DNA from: Steromphala cineraria
Taxonomy: Eukaryota; Mollusca; Gastropoda; Trochida; Trochidae
DNA length: 64,000 nucleotides
NCBI GenBank assembly: GCA_916613615.1
Contig: OU744724.1
Span: 44,556,662 to 44,620,661 of the forward strand
Reading direction: 5' to 3'
The notes below the pieces were generated by a model that saw only the letters and a program-made list of their open reading frames with translations, was not told the origin of the DNA and made no database searches. Position numbers and translations under genes: made by a program. Shown in pieces: positions 49,411 to 61,160 of the stretch (positions within the stretch are counted from its first letter, which is position 1; every line of letters starts with the position of its first letter).

Positions 49411-50881
49411 TGATTTGTATACATCAAATTCAAATGTAAAAATGACTTTCAATTCAAAAACTTCGTTTGATTGTATTTGAAAATACACGATAAAAGCGAT
49501 GTGTGTCTTTAAATAATTCCGTTTATGAAGGATACTGGATAGTGCATGTTGATAACCTCTTCATGTTTTATGTTATGTAATATGTATCGAGTTGTCAGGT
49601 ATCTGAAATCACATCACATATATACTTAAGTCTAGAATTTGAGACACCATGTGCCCCCTACAAAGGGGGAAACCACATTGACCACAAAAGCCTGATTAGC
49701 GACAGAGCCAATGGCTCTATTTTATATCAGACTGTAATTTCCAATACGATGAATCAGACAGCCAGATAAACTTCGTGCATTTTTCAGTAAAACCCTTTGG
49801 TGAATAATACATTGATAAAAAGATAAATGTTATGGAACTTTACATTAAGATATGTTTTCCAAGCACAGATCTAAAACTGTTTAAACTCATTGATAACATC
49901 ATGATTATTTTTGTAATGTTCAATGAATTAACTCCCTATTTAAAACGAATTTATAGTTATGAATTATGAAATGTAGGCTACTTCATCTTCAATTTAAGAG
50001 AAATAATGTTTTCACAAAAAAAACATTAAAGAGAAATTATATTTTCATAAAAAAAGGTTTTCGTAAAAGGCAAAATAATTTTAAGATAAAGGATATTGTA
50101 ATATTAACTAGTCTTTTTACTAAAATTGTCCGATCATCTCTTGAATAAGGGTGATATCTTGTGATATTGAGATATGTTTAAGCATGATTAACTGAATTTA
50201 TATACTCAAGTGAAACACTATAGTACTCACGGAAATAGAAATAAATGCTTTTTGGCGATTGTTTCTTTATTTGAAACTACCTAGATATGTGTATTCTAAA
50301 TATTCATTCACAATGTTTTTTCGGAACTTTTGTTTCAGACAGTTTTTGAAAAATCCCCCTACATATATGAATTTACAGGAGAGAAAAACGTGTCATTTTC
50401 ACGCGTCGAAATTGTTTCAAAGTCGAAATGTATGTTTCTGATGCAAGCTATAGTATTTTAAATTATCTGTAATCTCTGTACCGTTCGTTAAAATACAATT
50501 CTTATGTACCATTATTTTATATCATATTTGATCTACTATTCCTATCTTATATGATTTAAAAAATAGTAAAATAATTTAAAAAGAACTTGGTTTCCTTTAA
50601 GTTTACAGACATTAACGTGTGTTACAAACTACTTTTCTTACGAGTTCATTCATAACTTCTGTTGTCAATTGCAGAGTTGCTGTAGCAACGCACGTGAAAC
50701 TGCAAATTCAGGTGAAAAGATCGTTGAAGGTTTATTGTCACATGCACTGCTGAGAGTGACTTAAGCTATAGCAGGTTTCATAATGTATTGAAAAGATGCA
50801 CATTTGTGGCAGTTTTACCCGTAAAAAGGCAATTTAAAGCATATTTTTGCAATGATTTCATAAGGCCTAGTTTGGAAAAAC

Positions 50882-52631
50882 TTAAGCCCCTGTCACACTT
50901 CAGCGTATACTCGCAGTGTACGAGTTGCGTATGGCAATTTCTCTCATACGCAGCAATACGCACCCATGCGCAGGACACGTAACTCATACGCATCTTGGTT
51001 GTGTTGAGGTCGTTTCTTATACGTCGGCATGCGCTTGGACCATTTTCATACGCTTGATAGTTTTGAACATGCTCAAAACTAAGCTGCGTATGGTTAACAC
51101 GCAACGCATCAGTTTTACATCGGTCGACTGCGGTACATGTACGTTGGGTAATCGTGATGAGTGTGCACTTCATACGCAGTGTAAGTTGGTGTCCCGAACG
51201 AACGCACTGACAGCGCACAGAAGACGTACACAAAACGACCTTCAAGCAAATGTAGCACGAATGAAGAACGATCTCAAACCGATTGATAAACAATGGAAAA
51301 TGCATGGTCCAGTTTTTTCCGTATGAGTAACGTATGACAAGCGTACTCATAGCGTACATAGGGTACATCGTGAATTTGATATAGATACCATAACGAAAGG
51401 GTTGGTGAGCATAATACCTCCCTATGCTATTTGATAGTTTTTGATTGTGTTCCTTCTTCCAAAAACACTTTGATGATATAGTTTCAAAGAACTAAGAGTC
51501 GAAACTATCAAACAAATACACATACAAATTTATTAACCAATTTTTAAGAATTCCATCCAATTATTTATCAAAATTATCCAAACTTTGAGGATAGAAACAA
51601 AATGAATGAAATATTTCTACTACTAATTCTAATTTAGTAAATCAAAGATGATAAGAGATGAATTAAACAATAAAGAACATTACATTTCCATGCAAACAGA
51701 ATCATAAAGAAGCTAAAGATTTGTTTTAATGTTTTCATTGTAAACTGCTCAGTTGCAAAGCGATTTCAGACTATGAAACATACAATTAGACCTGTGCACT
51801 ATTCCATTGTTTATATAGGAGTTATCCAGGAAAATCTTCTGGTCAAGTGTGTAGGTAACGGACAATTTTGAATAAGTGTTTTACAAATGTAAGTTATCCT
51901 TGAAAAAGGCAGGTCTGGACCAAATGCGACAGGATGAAACCAATGCTATGGTGATGATATTGTGAGTAGAGCGTGGGTGCATGTAACAGAAAAGAATCAA
52001 CCAAAGTTTTAATTGGGAGAAGAATGTTTTATATTCTGATATTTCGGAAAGTTTCATACCTCAATCAAGGGGTATGTTTTCGTACAGAAATGATCAAGTA
52101 TCAAGCGAAAACTACGGACTGACATTTAAGTGTGATAACTCCTTTAATCACATGTGTAAGAGAAATGGATTCAGTAAACTTAAATTTATTCAGTACACTT
52201 TTGTTTTAATAGTTGTCTTGCAATAAGTAACAAAGCTTTTCGTTTTCGCGAGGTCCCTTTGTATATATATATTATCTACGAAAAAGTACTACAAAGACAG
52301 AAAGGATGGAAATTTATGTGAAGACGCAACCGACTCGTAATATGCTCGCTTTGTTTGCGCAAGACATGCGGTAGACATAAGTTGTGAGCGTCTCGAGTAT
52401 GGTATGTATGCGCTCTGCATGTGCAATGATGTGCCACAATTAAGTGGGGATACGCAAATCATATGCAACTCCAACGCATCCTCAACGCAAAGTTCGTAAA
52501 TCAATCGCTCCATGTGCGGTACAAGTAAGGCAAATTACGGTAAATATTTGAGCGTACTGGTTGCGTATGAAAACAATTCCATACGCAACTCAAACGCACT
52601 TGCTATACGCTTAAGTGTGACAGGGCCCTTA
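50882..52631. mobile_element. 1.75-kb inverted-repeat element with internal atacgca/tgcgtat repeats
   Basis: The ends are inverted repeats of about 54 bases at roughly 80 percent identity: gcccctgtcacacttcagcg on the left, tacgcttaagtgtgacaggg on the right, continuing inward to gagttgcgtatgg / ccatacgcaactc. For about 400 bases inside each end the words atacgca, tgcgtat and acgcatac recur in both orientations. The centre (51.4-52.2 kb) is ordinary AT-rich DNA. Overlapping frames of up to 196 codons here look like nothing known. It is probably a non-autonomous transposon. Confidence 0.65.
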
Positions 52632-54245
52632 GTTATTTGAACATCTATAGAAATTATCTTCATTAGTCATCTAATATAAAAATAAAAGCCAAAAACCATT
52701 TATTTCTATTTCCATGAGTACTTTAGGATACACGAGCTTGAATATGACATGCTTGGATAAAACGTCAATGAGTTTACTTCGAAGTTTACATCAATGTCTC
52801 TGTGTTGCGTCCGTCCCTCTGTGATATATATATAGTATTCGCACTACATATCAATTAACAGTATTCATTGAAAGGTAAATCTATTCTTTTACAAAAACGA
52901 AGACGGATATTTGGTCTATTCATTATTCAGAATAATTACTGTACCTTTCTTAATGATATTCTAATTTCATAGCTTTCCAATTCTTTATTCCACAAATTAT
53001 ACAGAATAAAGGACCAAACTGTTAAAATGCTCCTACTTGATACGCAGTCGTGAAAGAGAACTGACAAAACCGGTAAGTTTAGAAGAGTTTCACTGAAAAG
53101 CGACATTCGAGATATTTTATGAATGCTTCATTAAGTTTGGATTAGAAGATGTTATTTTGTTTTCTCGAAGATGTGTTAAAATAAGTTTTGTACATTGACG
53201 TTGCTAGCCACCTAATTGCTTTATTGAACATTAACCACATTTAAACATAGGTGTGGTATAGGTTTTCTATTTGGTGTACGTGATATGTCTTGAACGAACT
53301 CTCGTTATCTGTCGACAATAATAGTATTGCAAGAATTATCTCCCTTAGACTGTTCGATTTAAAGAATTTGTTTTAATGGTTAAAAACTTGAGTTTTCAAG
53401 TCAATATCTGTTGCATTTTCTGAATTAAAGACATAATAGAAAAACAACATTGTTTAGACAATTTATTAACAAAATGAATTTAATTAAGACAAAATTTACA
53501 TGAACTGAAATCATAGATTCATATTATAACAGTAGTAATTATCCAGGTAGGCATACAGAAATGAAAACCGACGATTTACACCAATACAATATCGTAACAA
53601 TGCAAACCGCCTTTAACCTATGACAAAACAACATATTACATATATATCTATATAATCCACGATAAAATATATGTATATGTGGTATAGTATCTTTGACAGT
53701 CATTGAATAGGCACTGCTTTAAGTAATATCTTTTTTCTCTTATCCTAACTAACTGCCTTATTTTCTCTCGTAGAAGCATCCTTTACCCTGGCCTCGGAAT
53801 CGGAAACAAGAACACACGTTTTCGCATCAACATCAGCTTATTTAATAATTTGATAAAAACTGTACATGCATGACTGTTTGCCTATCTGTCATAGAGTCGG
53901 GTTCAATGCACCTTAAATTTTTCAGTTTATTTTGTTATTAGCCGTTTCCACAATGTCCTCAAACGACTTCACTTAACCAGTAGCACGTTTTCTAGAAAAA
54001 TATATTTCTTTAAATTTCCCCAAAATATTTGATTATGAAAAATGTATCATCTTAAGAGTGTCAAACTTCTCACCACTCAGCCCTATTATCCGGAGTCGTA
54101 GAATATATCACCAAGTATCAAGCCAAAACTGCTGGCCTCCATTTTAATGTGATCACCTTTGAATCGTTTGAGGTCGGCAAATTAAATTTTGATTGCAAAA
54201 CATTGCAATTCATTGTCAAACATTAATTTTCTTTCGCGTGATCCA

Positions 54246-54251
54246 TTTATT
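54246..54251 (-). terminator. Polyadenylation signal candidate for the kelch gene
   Basis: AATAAA on the minus strand (tttatt on the plus) lies about 185 bases past the kelch stop codon. It is the nearest canonical hexamer noticed. Confidence 0.4.
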
Positions 54252-54434
54252 CCCCTTTTAACTGAAATGAGTGAAAAGTACGCAAGGATGAATATTTAAC
54301 CCTCAAAATAGAGCAACACATAAGCTTCTTAATTCGGGTCTCACGAAGAATATAAAGCACTCTATTCACATGCAGTATAATGTTTTACCTAAATTATTTC
54401 CAATCTATTCGCCCCCTCCCCCATATTGTTGCCC

Positions 54435-56157
54435 TCACCACAAAACCCACTTGTTACATATGTAGTTGTCCATGAAACTGAAACTACTGTTGTTGCTAGG
54501 GACGCTCAGTCGACACAGATCCACGTTGGTGAAGTTACCCGCCGGAAGTGAGAAGGTTTCCCGCCATCTTCGTCGGTTGCTATCGTACAGTTCAACCTTT
54601 GCCACATGACTCGCTGCCGAGTGACCGGTACCGCCAAATACCCAGATATTCTTACCTGTGTAGTATGAATTAAGTTTACAAACTTTCAACAGTATCAACA
54701 AAAGTACATTCCATTGCTTTTTAATGAGGGATTATGTTTATTTTCATAAACAAATATATGTTTAAGGAATAGTAAGATTTTCAGTGGAGGATCAAGGAGG
54801 GATAAAGGTGGGAGGGGGATTGGAAGGAGGGTAGGGTAAAACTGGGGTGATCTCCCAAACTATAACCATGCCAAAACTTGTCCATGCCATAACTTTGCTT
54901 ACATATTAGTTTAATATAACAACCTTGAGTTTTGATTAAAAAGTTTGTAGAGGATTACAGACTCACTGTGTATAACCGTACACCGGAACTAGCGAGGTGT
55001 ACGGCGGAGAAATGTTGCTAGCGAGGAGCGTGATCGCAAACGGGATCACTAAAAAAACAATCATCGCCGTTTCATCAACTTTTTCTATGTTATTATCATG
55101 TCAATAGCTTTCCGAGACATAACTATTTAATTGCATATCCTGTTCATAGTCAGAGATAGCAAATATGTTACTAACAACAGCTTTATTTGCAACTGTCATT
55201 GTTACTTTCTCTTTGATACAGAATGACAAGCACATACATTTTATTAAGTATGTGTGCTAAAATTACAACATGATGTTGATTATTTGAAAGTTATGAAGTA
55301 AAATATTACCTAACTTTCGATTTCGGCTCCTCGCTAGCAACATTTCTCCGCCGTACACCTCGCTAGTTCCGGTGTACGGTTATACACAGTGAGACTCAGT
55401 GACAACATATTCATAAGCTGTAGAAAATTGTCGGAGTTTCGGAGAATTCCTATTTTAGTACCGATTTTTCAGTGAAGCTATGAACCTACCTAGAGCAGCT
55501 GTCCCGGCATAACACCTGGTGCGCGGTATAGCGGGGTGGGAGAGGTCCCAGGTGGGTAGACGCTGGGGGGTGAGGGAGGGGGAGGAGGGGGATGGTGAGG
55601 GGGGCCGGTGGTTGTACTGACAGACGGAACCCTCATCTCGCTCCATGTACATCTCGTGGTCGAAGCCGCGTCCTACAACACAGGGATACACTAATAGTCA
55701 GTATCTGAAAATATTCTTTTAAAAAAAACAAATTTTCTAATAAATATAAGATAGGAAACTCGGATAATAGACTTGTTTTTCAAGAGGTTACGTAAATATG
55801 TGTAAGACAGCACCGGGGATATAGAAATCAATTAGTGTCCATTTTCCTTACCGAAATCAAACACGTTTATAAGGGATATTTTAGGTAATTGACGATCTAA
55901 ACATAAATCAATTGATAATTTCTTTCATTCCTTGAACGGTTCGTGCATGTTTTTAATAATTCGACTTGTTCCGAACTATGTTTAGAGATATAAAACTGAT
56001 AACGGGTCATAGACCTGTAAGAATAAAGATGTTCGAGTCTCCCACTGGAACCATGTTGTGTTTCTCTCGCTGCCGCGGCATCTTCAGTCTCCCCTCAGTC
56101 TCAATCTCAGTCTCAGTCTCAGTCTCCGACCAGCTGTCAGTCTCCGGGTCGTACACC
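54435..56157 (-). CDS. Kelch-repeat protein, last three exons (5' part not found)
   Basis: Minus-strand exons: 56157-56015, 55672-55490, 54655-54435 (TGA at 54437-54435). All are GT-AG and in phase, about 181 residues. Exon 1 has VYDPETDSWSETETETETE and later MPRQREKHNMVPVGDSNIFI. Exon 2 has GRGFDHEMY, a Pro/Ser-rich insert and PRTRCYAGTAALG. Exon 3 has KNIWVFGGTGHSAASHV, VELYDSNRRRWRETFSLPAG and a short tail. The repeated Y-D-x4-x-W and GG blocks are kelch blades of a beta-propeller, as in KLHL substrate adaptors of cullin-3 ligases. No BTB or BACK part is visible, so the protein class is open. The (GAGACT)n run coding Glu-Thr repeats sits in a blade loop. Upstream exons probably lie beyond 56.2 kb or outside the window. 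Confidence 0.8.
54964..55391. mobile_element. MITE with 66-bp perfect TIRs, CACTGTG ends and 5-bp target duplication AGACT
   Basis: The left arm 54964-55029 and right arm 55326-55391 are exact reverse complements (starts cactgtgtataaccgtacac, inner end ...ctagcgaggagc). AGACT occurs just outside both ends (54959-54963 and 55392-55396). A 5-bp duplication with CAC-type ends is the pattern of the Transib/RAG-like superfamily. The 296-bp interior has no coding frame. It sits in a kelch-gene intron. Confidence 0.8.
56095..56130. repeat. CTCAGT microsatellite inside the kelch coding exon
   Basis: About five units of (ctcagt)n encode alternating Glu-Thr on the minus strand. Each unit adds two residues without frameshift. 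Confidence 0.75.
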
Positions 56158-57235
56158 CTGTAACATTGTAACAATTGGGAACACAATCAATGAACAGTAA
56201 CAGTGAAGTCAAAGTTTTATATTACAGTGTAACATCTAACATTTCAATTTACATAAATATGTAACATTGTTACATAGTCTCTGAAATGGCACAACGCAAC
56301 CCTTTTAAAATGTAACACAATCGATTACATTGCATAACAGTCTGTGAAATTGTAACACAATCTTGGTAACTTTGTTGCACAGTATATAGCATTGTAATAT
56401 AATGCATATCATGTATGTAAGAAGTGCATTTAACGTTGCCTAATAAACCGTATCCATGTAATTAATCTTAAAAAAAACCCAGTCAATCCAAATGTACATT
56501 TTTGCAAACCAGACAAATCATAACCAGTCGTATTTGGCGGCGCTATGTCCATGATATACTATATTGAAAGCAGTGTTGATTTATAACGCCTTTCATTCAA
56601 GACTATTTAATCGCGCTTTCGTTAAAGAAATAACCTTCACATATGGTGAGAATTCAATAAATCGTACACTTTTTTTTATTTTTAGAGAGATACAATTCTG
56701 TTGAAACAGTTCCTACACTGTCGTCTCTACACTAGACTTAAATCAAGTCTCTGAAATAAAAATAAAATCAAATGCAACTTTTTTTATTAATAAAAGAGAA
56801 AGGAGCCCACTGAAGCTGTTCATTTTAGAAACTGCGGTGATCAAGACTTGCTACAATAATATAGACTTGCGTGGCTCTTTAATGATATTTTGTTTCAGGG
56901 GCTGTTAGACTGACTACCTCTACACGTACCGCCTCTTATAAGATAGTCTGGTTTCTTTACACGCTCTCTTGAATCATCATTTCTATTAAGATGTTAACAT
57001 CATTGATTTTTATTCCCATTTATATTACTTAATCCGTCTTGTATTTGCAAATGACGAGGGGATGTAAAAGCAAATGTATTCTTCACGGATGTTCGTTTTT
57101 GCTACAAAGAAATTGTACGTTGAAGAAGGGCCAACTGTTGACACGTGAAAGCTCGTGGATGTTTGAGAAATTAACCGATTCGTATAGATCAACAGGCAGG
57201 CATTAGTTACCCCTATAAGGGAGATGAAGTAATGG

Positions 57236-57660
57236 GAAAAGTAAGAGAGAGGGAGATAAGAGGGACAATAAAGGAGTGAGAGGGAGATAGAAAAAAAATA
57301 GAGGCAGAGGCAGACAGAGAAGGAATGGACAGACATATGGAGTCAGAGAGTCAGGGAGAGAGACACAGAGACAGTGAAACTGAAGACAGAGACAGACAGG
57401 CAGAGAAGGGGTAGACAGACAGACGCAGTCAGCGAGACAGAAACAGAGAGACAGAGGGTACTAAAGATGTAGAGGATATATGTCTTTTCTTGACTGATAC
57501 CATGTTAATCTCATCGACTGAGGTAGAAAATAGAGAGAGATTGAAATAAAAGAGAAATTGTATCCTAAAGTAAAAGATAAGAGTGAGAGAATAAAAAAGA
57601 AGAGATACAAAGTGGGAGACAGAGGTACTGAAGAGAGACAGAGAGCGTGAGTCATATCAG
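57236..57660. repeat. Purine-rich GAGA/GACAGAGA tract
   Basis: Interrupted agagagggagat and gagacagacag units run for about 400 bases. The opposite strand gives long Ser/Leu/Phe-rich frames that are artefacts of the composition. Such tracts can form triplexes. Confidence 0.7.
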
Positions 57661-57993
57661 CACCGGAATGTGACTCTTTGAAGTGGGAGACTCTGTCTTC
57701 ATCAACATCTTTTTATCACGGCTTACGAGGATCACTGTTTCTAAGGCTTGAGCGACTCCTTGCTAAGACTGTTGTCCTGGAGATGAAGACATGTGTTCTT
57801 TTCTTGGAGTGGAGAAGTTCCACAATTTGAGCTTCCCTCTAGAGGTCAAGACTGCCCTCTGAGATATTGTCGCCGGGCTCTGTGCAACCCGGAAGTGATT
57901 GATTAGCACCACAGGTTCCTGTTGGTAAATTCCTGCAACTCAACAGTCGGAGGTCTCCAAGAGGTGACGATTAGAATGAGTCCTTGCATTGCT

Positions 57994-58110
57994 TTAATAA
58001 GAGTATCGATCCAGGAGACAGTCAATATCTAAGTGCTTTCCAATAGCTGCAGAAATCGCTTCTTTAGTGGCTTCACTGGCCACTTGCTGTGCCTGCGAGG
58101 TGCCGGCTAG
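57994..58110 (-). CDS. Weak candidate terminal exon (38 codons) of unknown gene
   Basis: After a good minus-strand acceptor (taagccctttcag) the frame LAGTSQAQQVASEATKEAIS continues AAIGKHLDIDCLLDRYSY and then TAA. The balanced composition, unlike its AT-rich surroundings, makes it look protein-like. I recognise no family and see no partner exon. It may be chance. Confidence 0.2.
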   Translation of the reverse strand, partial: LAGTSQAQQVASEATKEAISAAIGKHLDIDCLLDRYSY

Positions 58111-59067
58111 CTGAAAGGGCTTATTTGTTCTGTTTAGCTAAATTTAGGAGCCATTTTGAGCAGGATTAGGATATAATTCCTGGTATTACTTTGATGAAGA
58201 AGTGCTTTGAGAGAGGGAGAGTAATAAACTTCTGGTATAAACAGGCTTGTAAAGGATGGGTCGCTTGTAATTGGTACAAGCAGCTTTCAATTCATCTCGC
58301 ACCCAGAAGTGGGAAATCTTGGCTCTTAGACTTTGTTTACTTAAATCAATGATAAATGACTCCCAATCCCGTTGTTTTTTTATAATATTTATTTTCAAAC
58401 ATAGATATTGTTCGAATCCTTCTACTAAAAAGACATGTAAAACATAATAGTCTGCATTGAGAGAATATCAACCTGCCGTGTCCGTGTCGAATGAATACTT
58501 CGCTATATACCATAGCCAACAATTTATTAATCAATCTTCACTATTGTTTCCTCTTTCGCTTTATATTGATAATTATCATTCATTACTGAGCAGTGGATAA
58601 TGTTCACAATTAAAGCAATTTGTATTCATACTTTGTTTTCTACAAACGATCAGACGGTTTTAAGCGGTTTCATAATTTCTACTTAAGTCGAGCAAATTTT
58701 CTTTGAGGAGAAATTCAACATTAAGATAATTAAAACCGCGTAAAAAATTCTTCAAACAAGAAAGTATTACCAAAAGCTATGATATTTTGCAGGTGAGAGA
58801 AGTAGTCATCATATTTTGTATAATTGAAACACATTTGAAATTCGTTTACAAACTCAACACAAAAGCAAACGTTAATCGTGTAAGTATGGAAAAGAAGGCA
58901 TTCAAATTACATATTTGCAATAAGTATAAACTAATTTGAAACGTATGGAAAAAATTAACTAAGCAGAAAATCTCCTCCAAAAAATAACAAGGACATCATT
59001 TTGTTAAAGATAGGCAATTTTCTTGACAATTAGTAAAATATGGAGCTCATTTTCCCATCAGACGTCG

Positions 59068-59255
59068 ATGACGCACAAGGCACTAAGAGGGTTAACATCT
59101 GGAGTGCTCGTGTTGAGTCTTTTCTGCTTGGCCAGACGGGGTACCACACTGCCTGATTATCAAAGCAGCGTTAAAAGTTATTTTCAGCAAAATAATTTAT
59201 TTGTGTATGACGATAACCCCCTTTATATTATTTCTGGATTAAGTGATAAAGAGAA
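59068..59255 (+). CDS. Candidate first coding exon with signal peptide, unknown secreted protein
   Basis: An ATG opens MTHKALRGLTSGVLVLSLFC, continuing LARRGTTLPDYQSS, with a basic start, a hydrophobic core and a plausible cleavage region around LARRG/TTLP. The frame reaches a consensus donor (gagaa|gtgagt) at 59256 in phase 2; unspliced it would stop one codon later. The following 25 residues (KSYFQQNNLFVYDDNPLY) are of normal composition. No downstream exon was identified on the plus strand. It could be a small secreted peptide precursor or a chance frame. Confidence 0.35.
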
Positions 59256-60983
59256 GTGAGTAGGGCTAAGGCGATAAATAGAGAGTCGCTAAGAAAAGCT
59301 TTGACGATATTTTATAACCAGGGCTGGATATACAGTGTATACCGAATTTTCCCTTACACCAACATTTCGAGTCTGAAATAGTCAGTTTAGAGAGAAAAAT
59401 AAGAAATATGATAGATGCTTCGGTGCTTTTATTCTTAATTCAATTTTAAGACTAACTGAACAACCATGAACTAACGATGAACTAGTTATAGTCTCTAAAG
59501 TGAAAATTAAAAAAGAAAAAGAGTAAAAAAAAAACAATCATCATAAAAAGGGGCCTAGCTATGATGTACCAGATCTTACAATGTAGGTTTGGTCCCGGTA
59601 TCAAAATGCTAAAATAAATTAAAACGAACTCACGAAAGACTCTCAAAATTCAGGACAGTTCTCATAACGTAATTAATAGCATTCAGTAAGTTATTAATAC
59701 TTTTAAGAAGGTAACACTATATAAGCAAAACAATTTGGCTACGATTTCCAAGATCCTGGGCAATGAAGACTTAAGACTATTTAAGCCATGCATTGCTTTC
59801 TGCGTCGTGAGTCAGAGCGGCGACACTTAAATAGTCCCCCATTGTCACAAACGATGACACAGTGACCCTACTCCCCCAATTCCATCCCTCCTTTAACCCT
59901 CCCTCATTTTCACCCCCTCCACCCCTCAACTCATAGAAATATGCTGAGTCATCTGTAGGCTGAGGTTCGTCATTGGCCGCGTTTGCCGATTAAAAGCAGA
60001 AATTAGTAATTAAATCAGTTTTTCAATTAGGGGGAGTATTTTTCTTGCTTTTTCTACCAGAGGTCCGAATGAAAAAACAAGTGTACTCGACCCAAGCCAG
60101 TCAGCTAATTTGTTTGCCTTTTGGAAGGCCTTTAGTCATGTTTGGCGAATATTAAACATGTATCTCACAAAAGTAACCAGCATGAATTAATGACGGACAT
60201 ACATCAAAATACAAAATCGTTTTTACATTTAAAGAAAGTCAACATATTTTACTGTAGGATATTACTACCTTTTCACTACCTTAAGTATTATAATAAATAC
60301 TTCAATTATTCATTTCTAAGAATGGGTATCGTTCCTTATCTCTGTAATACGTATATATATATACGTATAATATATTCATTTGTCACTTCTGTGCTTCAAG
60401 AATATGCATGCTACCTTTAGCGTTAAGAACTATCATCATTGCTAAGCTATGGGCTGTTGTGGAAAGGATTTCTTTAATCACTGTTTATGATCTGTATACA
60501 TATCTGAGCTATTTTCAAAACACTTCGTAAAGAACTATCCCTCGATCAAGTTTTTTGTTGTGGTTTTTTTTACAATTTTATATGGAAATAGCTTGTTTTA
60601 AAACGTTTGATATTTTGGACATTTTCAGAAGTGTGTACCGATTCGTATTACGTTGTTCCTGTATTGCAATACACCGATACATCGATAATACCCCGCATCT
60701 TTATGTTGCAGTTTGCAGCTTGAGTGAAATAAATTTCAGTTCAGGCAAACATTTGAATCTCCGGTTTAAACCTCAAAGGTGAAGTAACATTTTGAATAAA
60801 ATATAACTTTCCCCATTAAATATTAGATATTGACTAATGTTTTATCTTCAGAGGGTCTCATTACTCAACCAGATAAACTGTTACCAAGTAAAACTGAAGG
60901 TTGCCATTTATGTGTGAACACCTCCTAACATCTGAAGTAGGGAAGTGGATTCACATAAAAACATTGTCTTGCTATTGGTAGCA

Positions 60984-61160
60984 TTTATTTTACTTGGTTT
61001 AAACATATTTTATTCACTTGGAAAAGGATTGGGAACAAGTTGTCCAACTTTAAATGCCCTCTCCTTAGAATGTACATAATTAATTTACAATTATATATAC
61101 AGCAAAATGACAGACAGTGAACAAGAACAATGTATGGAGAGATAGGAAAAGGAGAAAAAC
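60984..61160 (-). mobile_element. 3' fragment of the same LINE family as 13.6-15.1 kb
   Basis: Read on the minus strand, gttggacaacttgttcccaa then gtgaataaaatatgtttaaa matches the 3' end of the plus-strand element (gttggataacttgttcctaa, ttgaataaaatatgtttaaa). The match extends weakly upstream into the 3' untranslated part. No coding sequence remains. Confidence 0.65.

Larger units (their letters stand above)
46922..54245. other. Intergenic region without a recognised gene
   Basis: No exon with family similarity was found between the MOCS1 3' end and the kelch gene 3' end. It holds family B copy 3 (47.5-47.9 kb), a mollusc-type CCATCC repeat (48.86-49.02 kb), relatives of family A (49.2-49.4 kb) and the large inverted-repeat element at 50.9-52.6 kb. 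The remainder is AT-rich and featureless by eye. Confidence 0.5.

Noticed and set aside
50778..51368. Minus-strand 196-codon and plus-strand 136-codon overlapping frames
   Set aside because: They lie in the inverted-repeat element, share the atacgca word on both strands and show no domain. The openness is due to repeated composition.
57025..57655. Minus-strand Ser/Leu/Phe-rich frames that look like membrane proteins
   Set aside because: They are translations of the purine-rich GAGA tract. There is no ATG context, splice site or conserved pattern.
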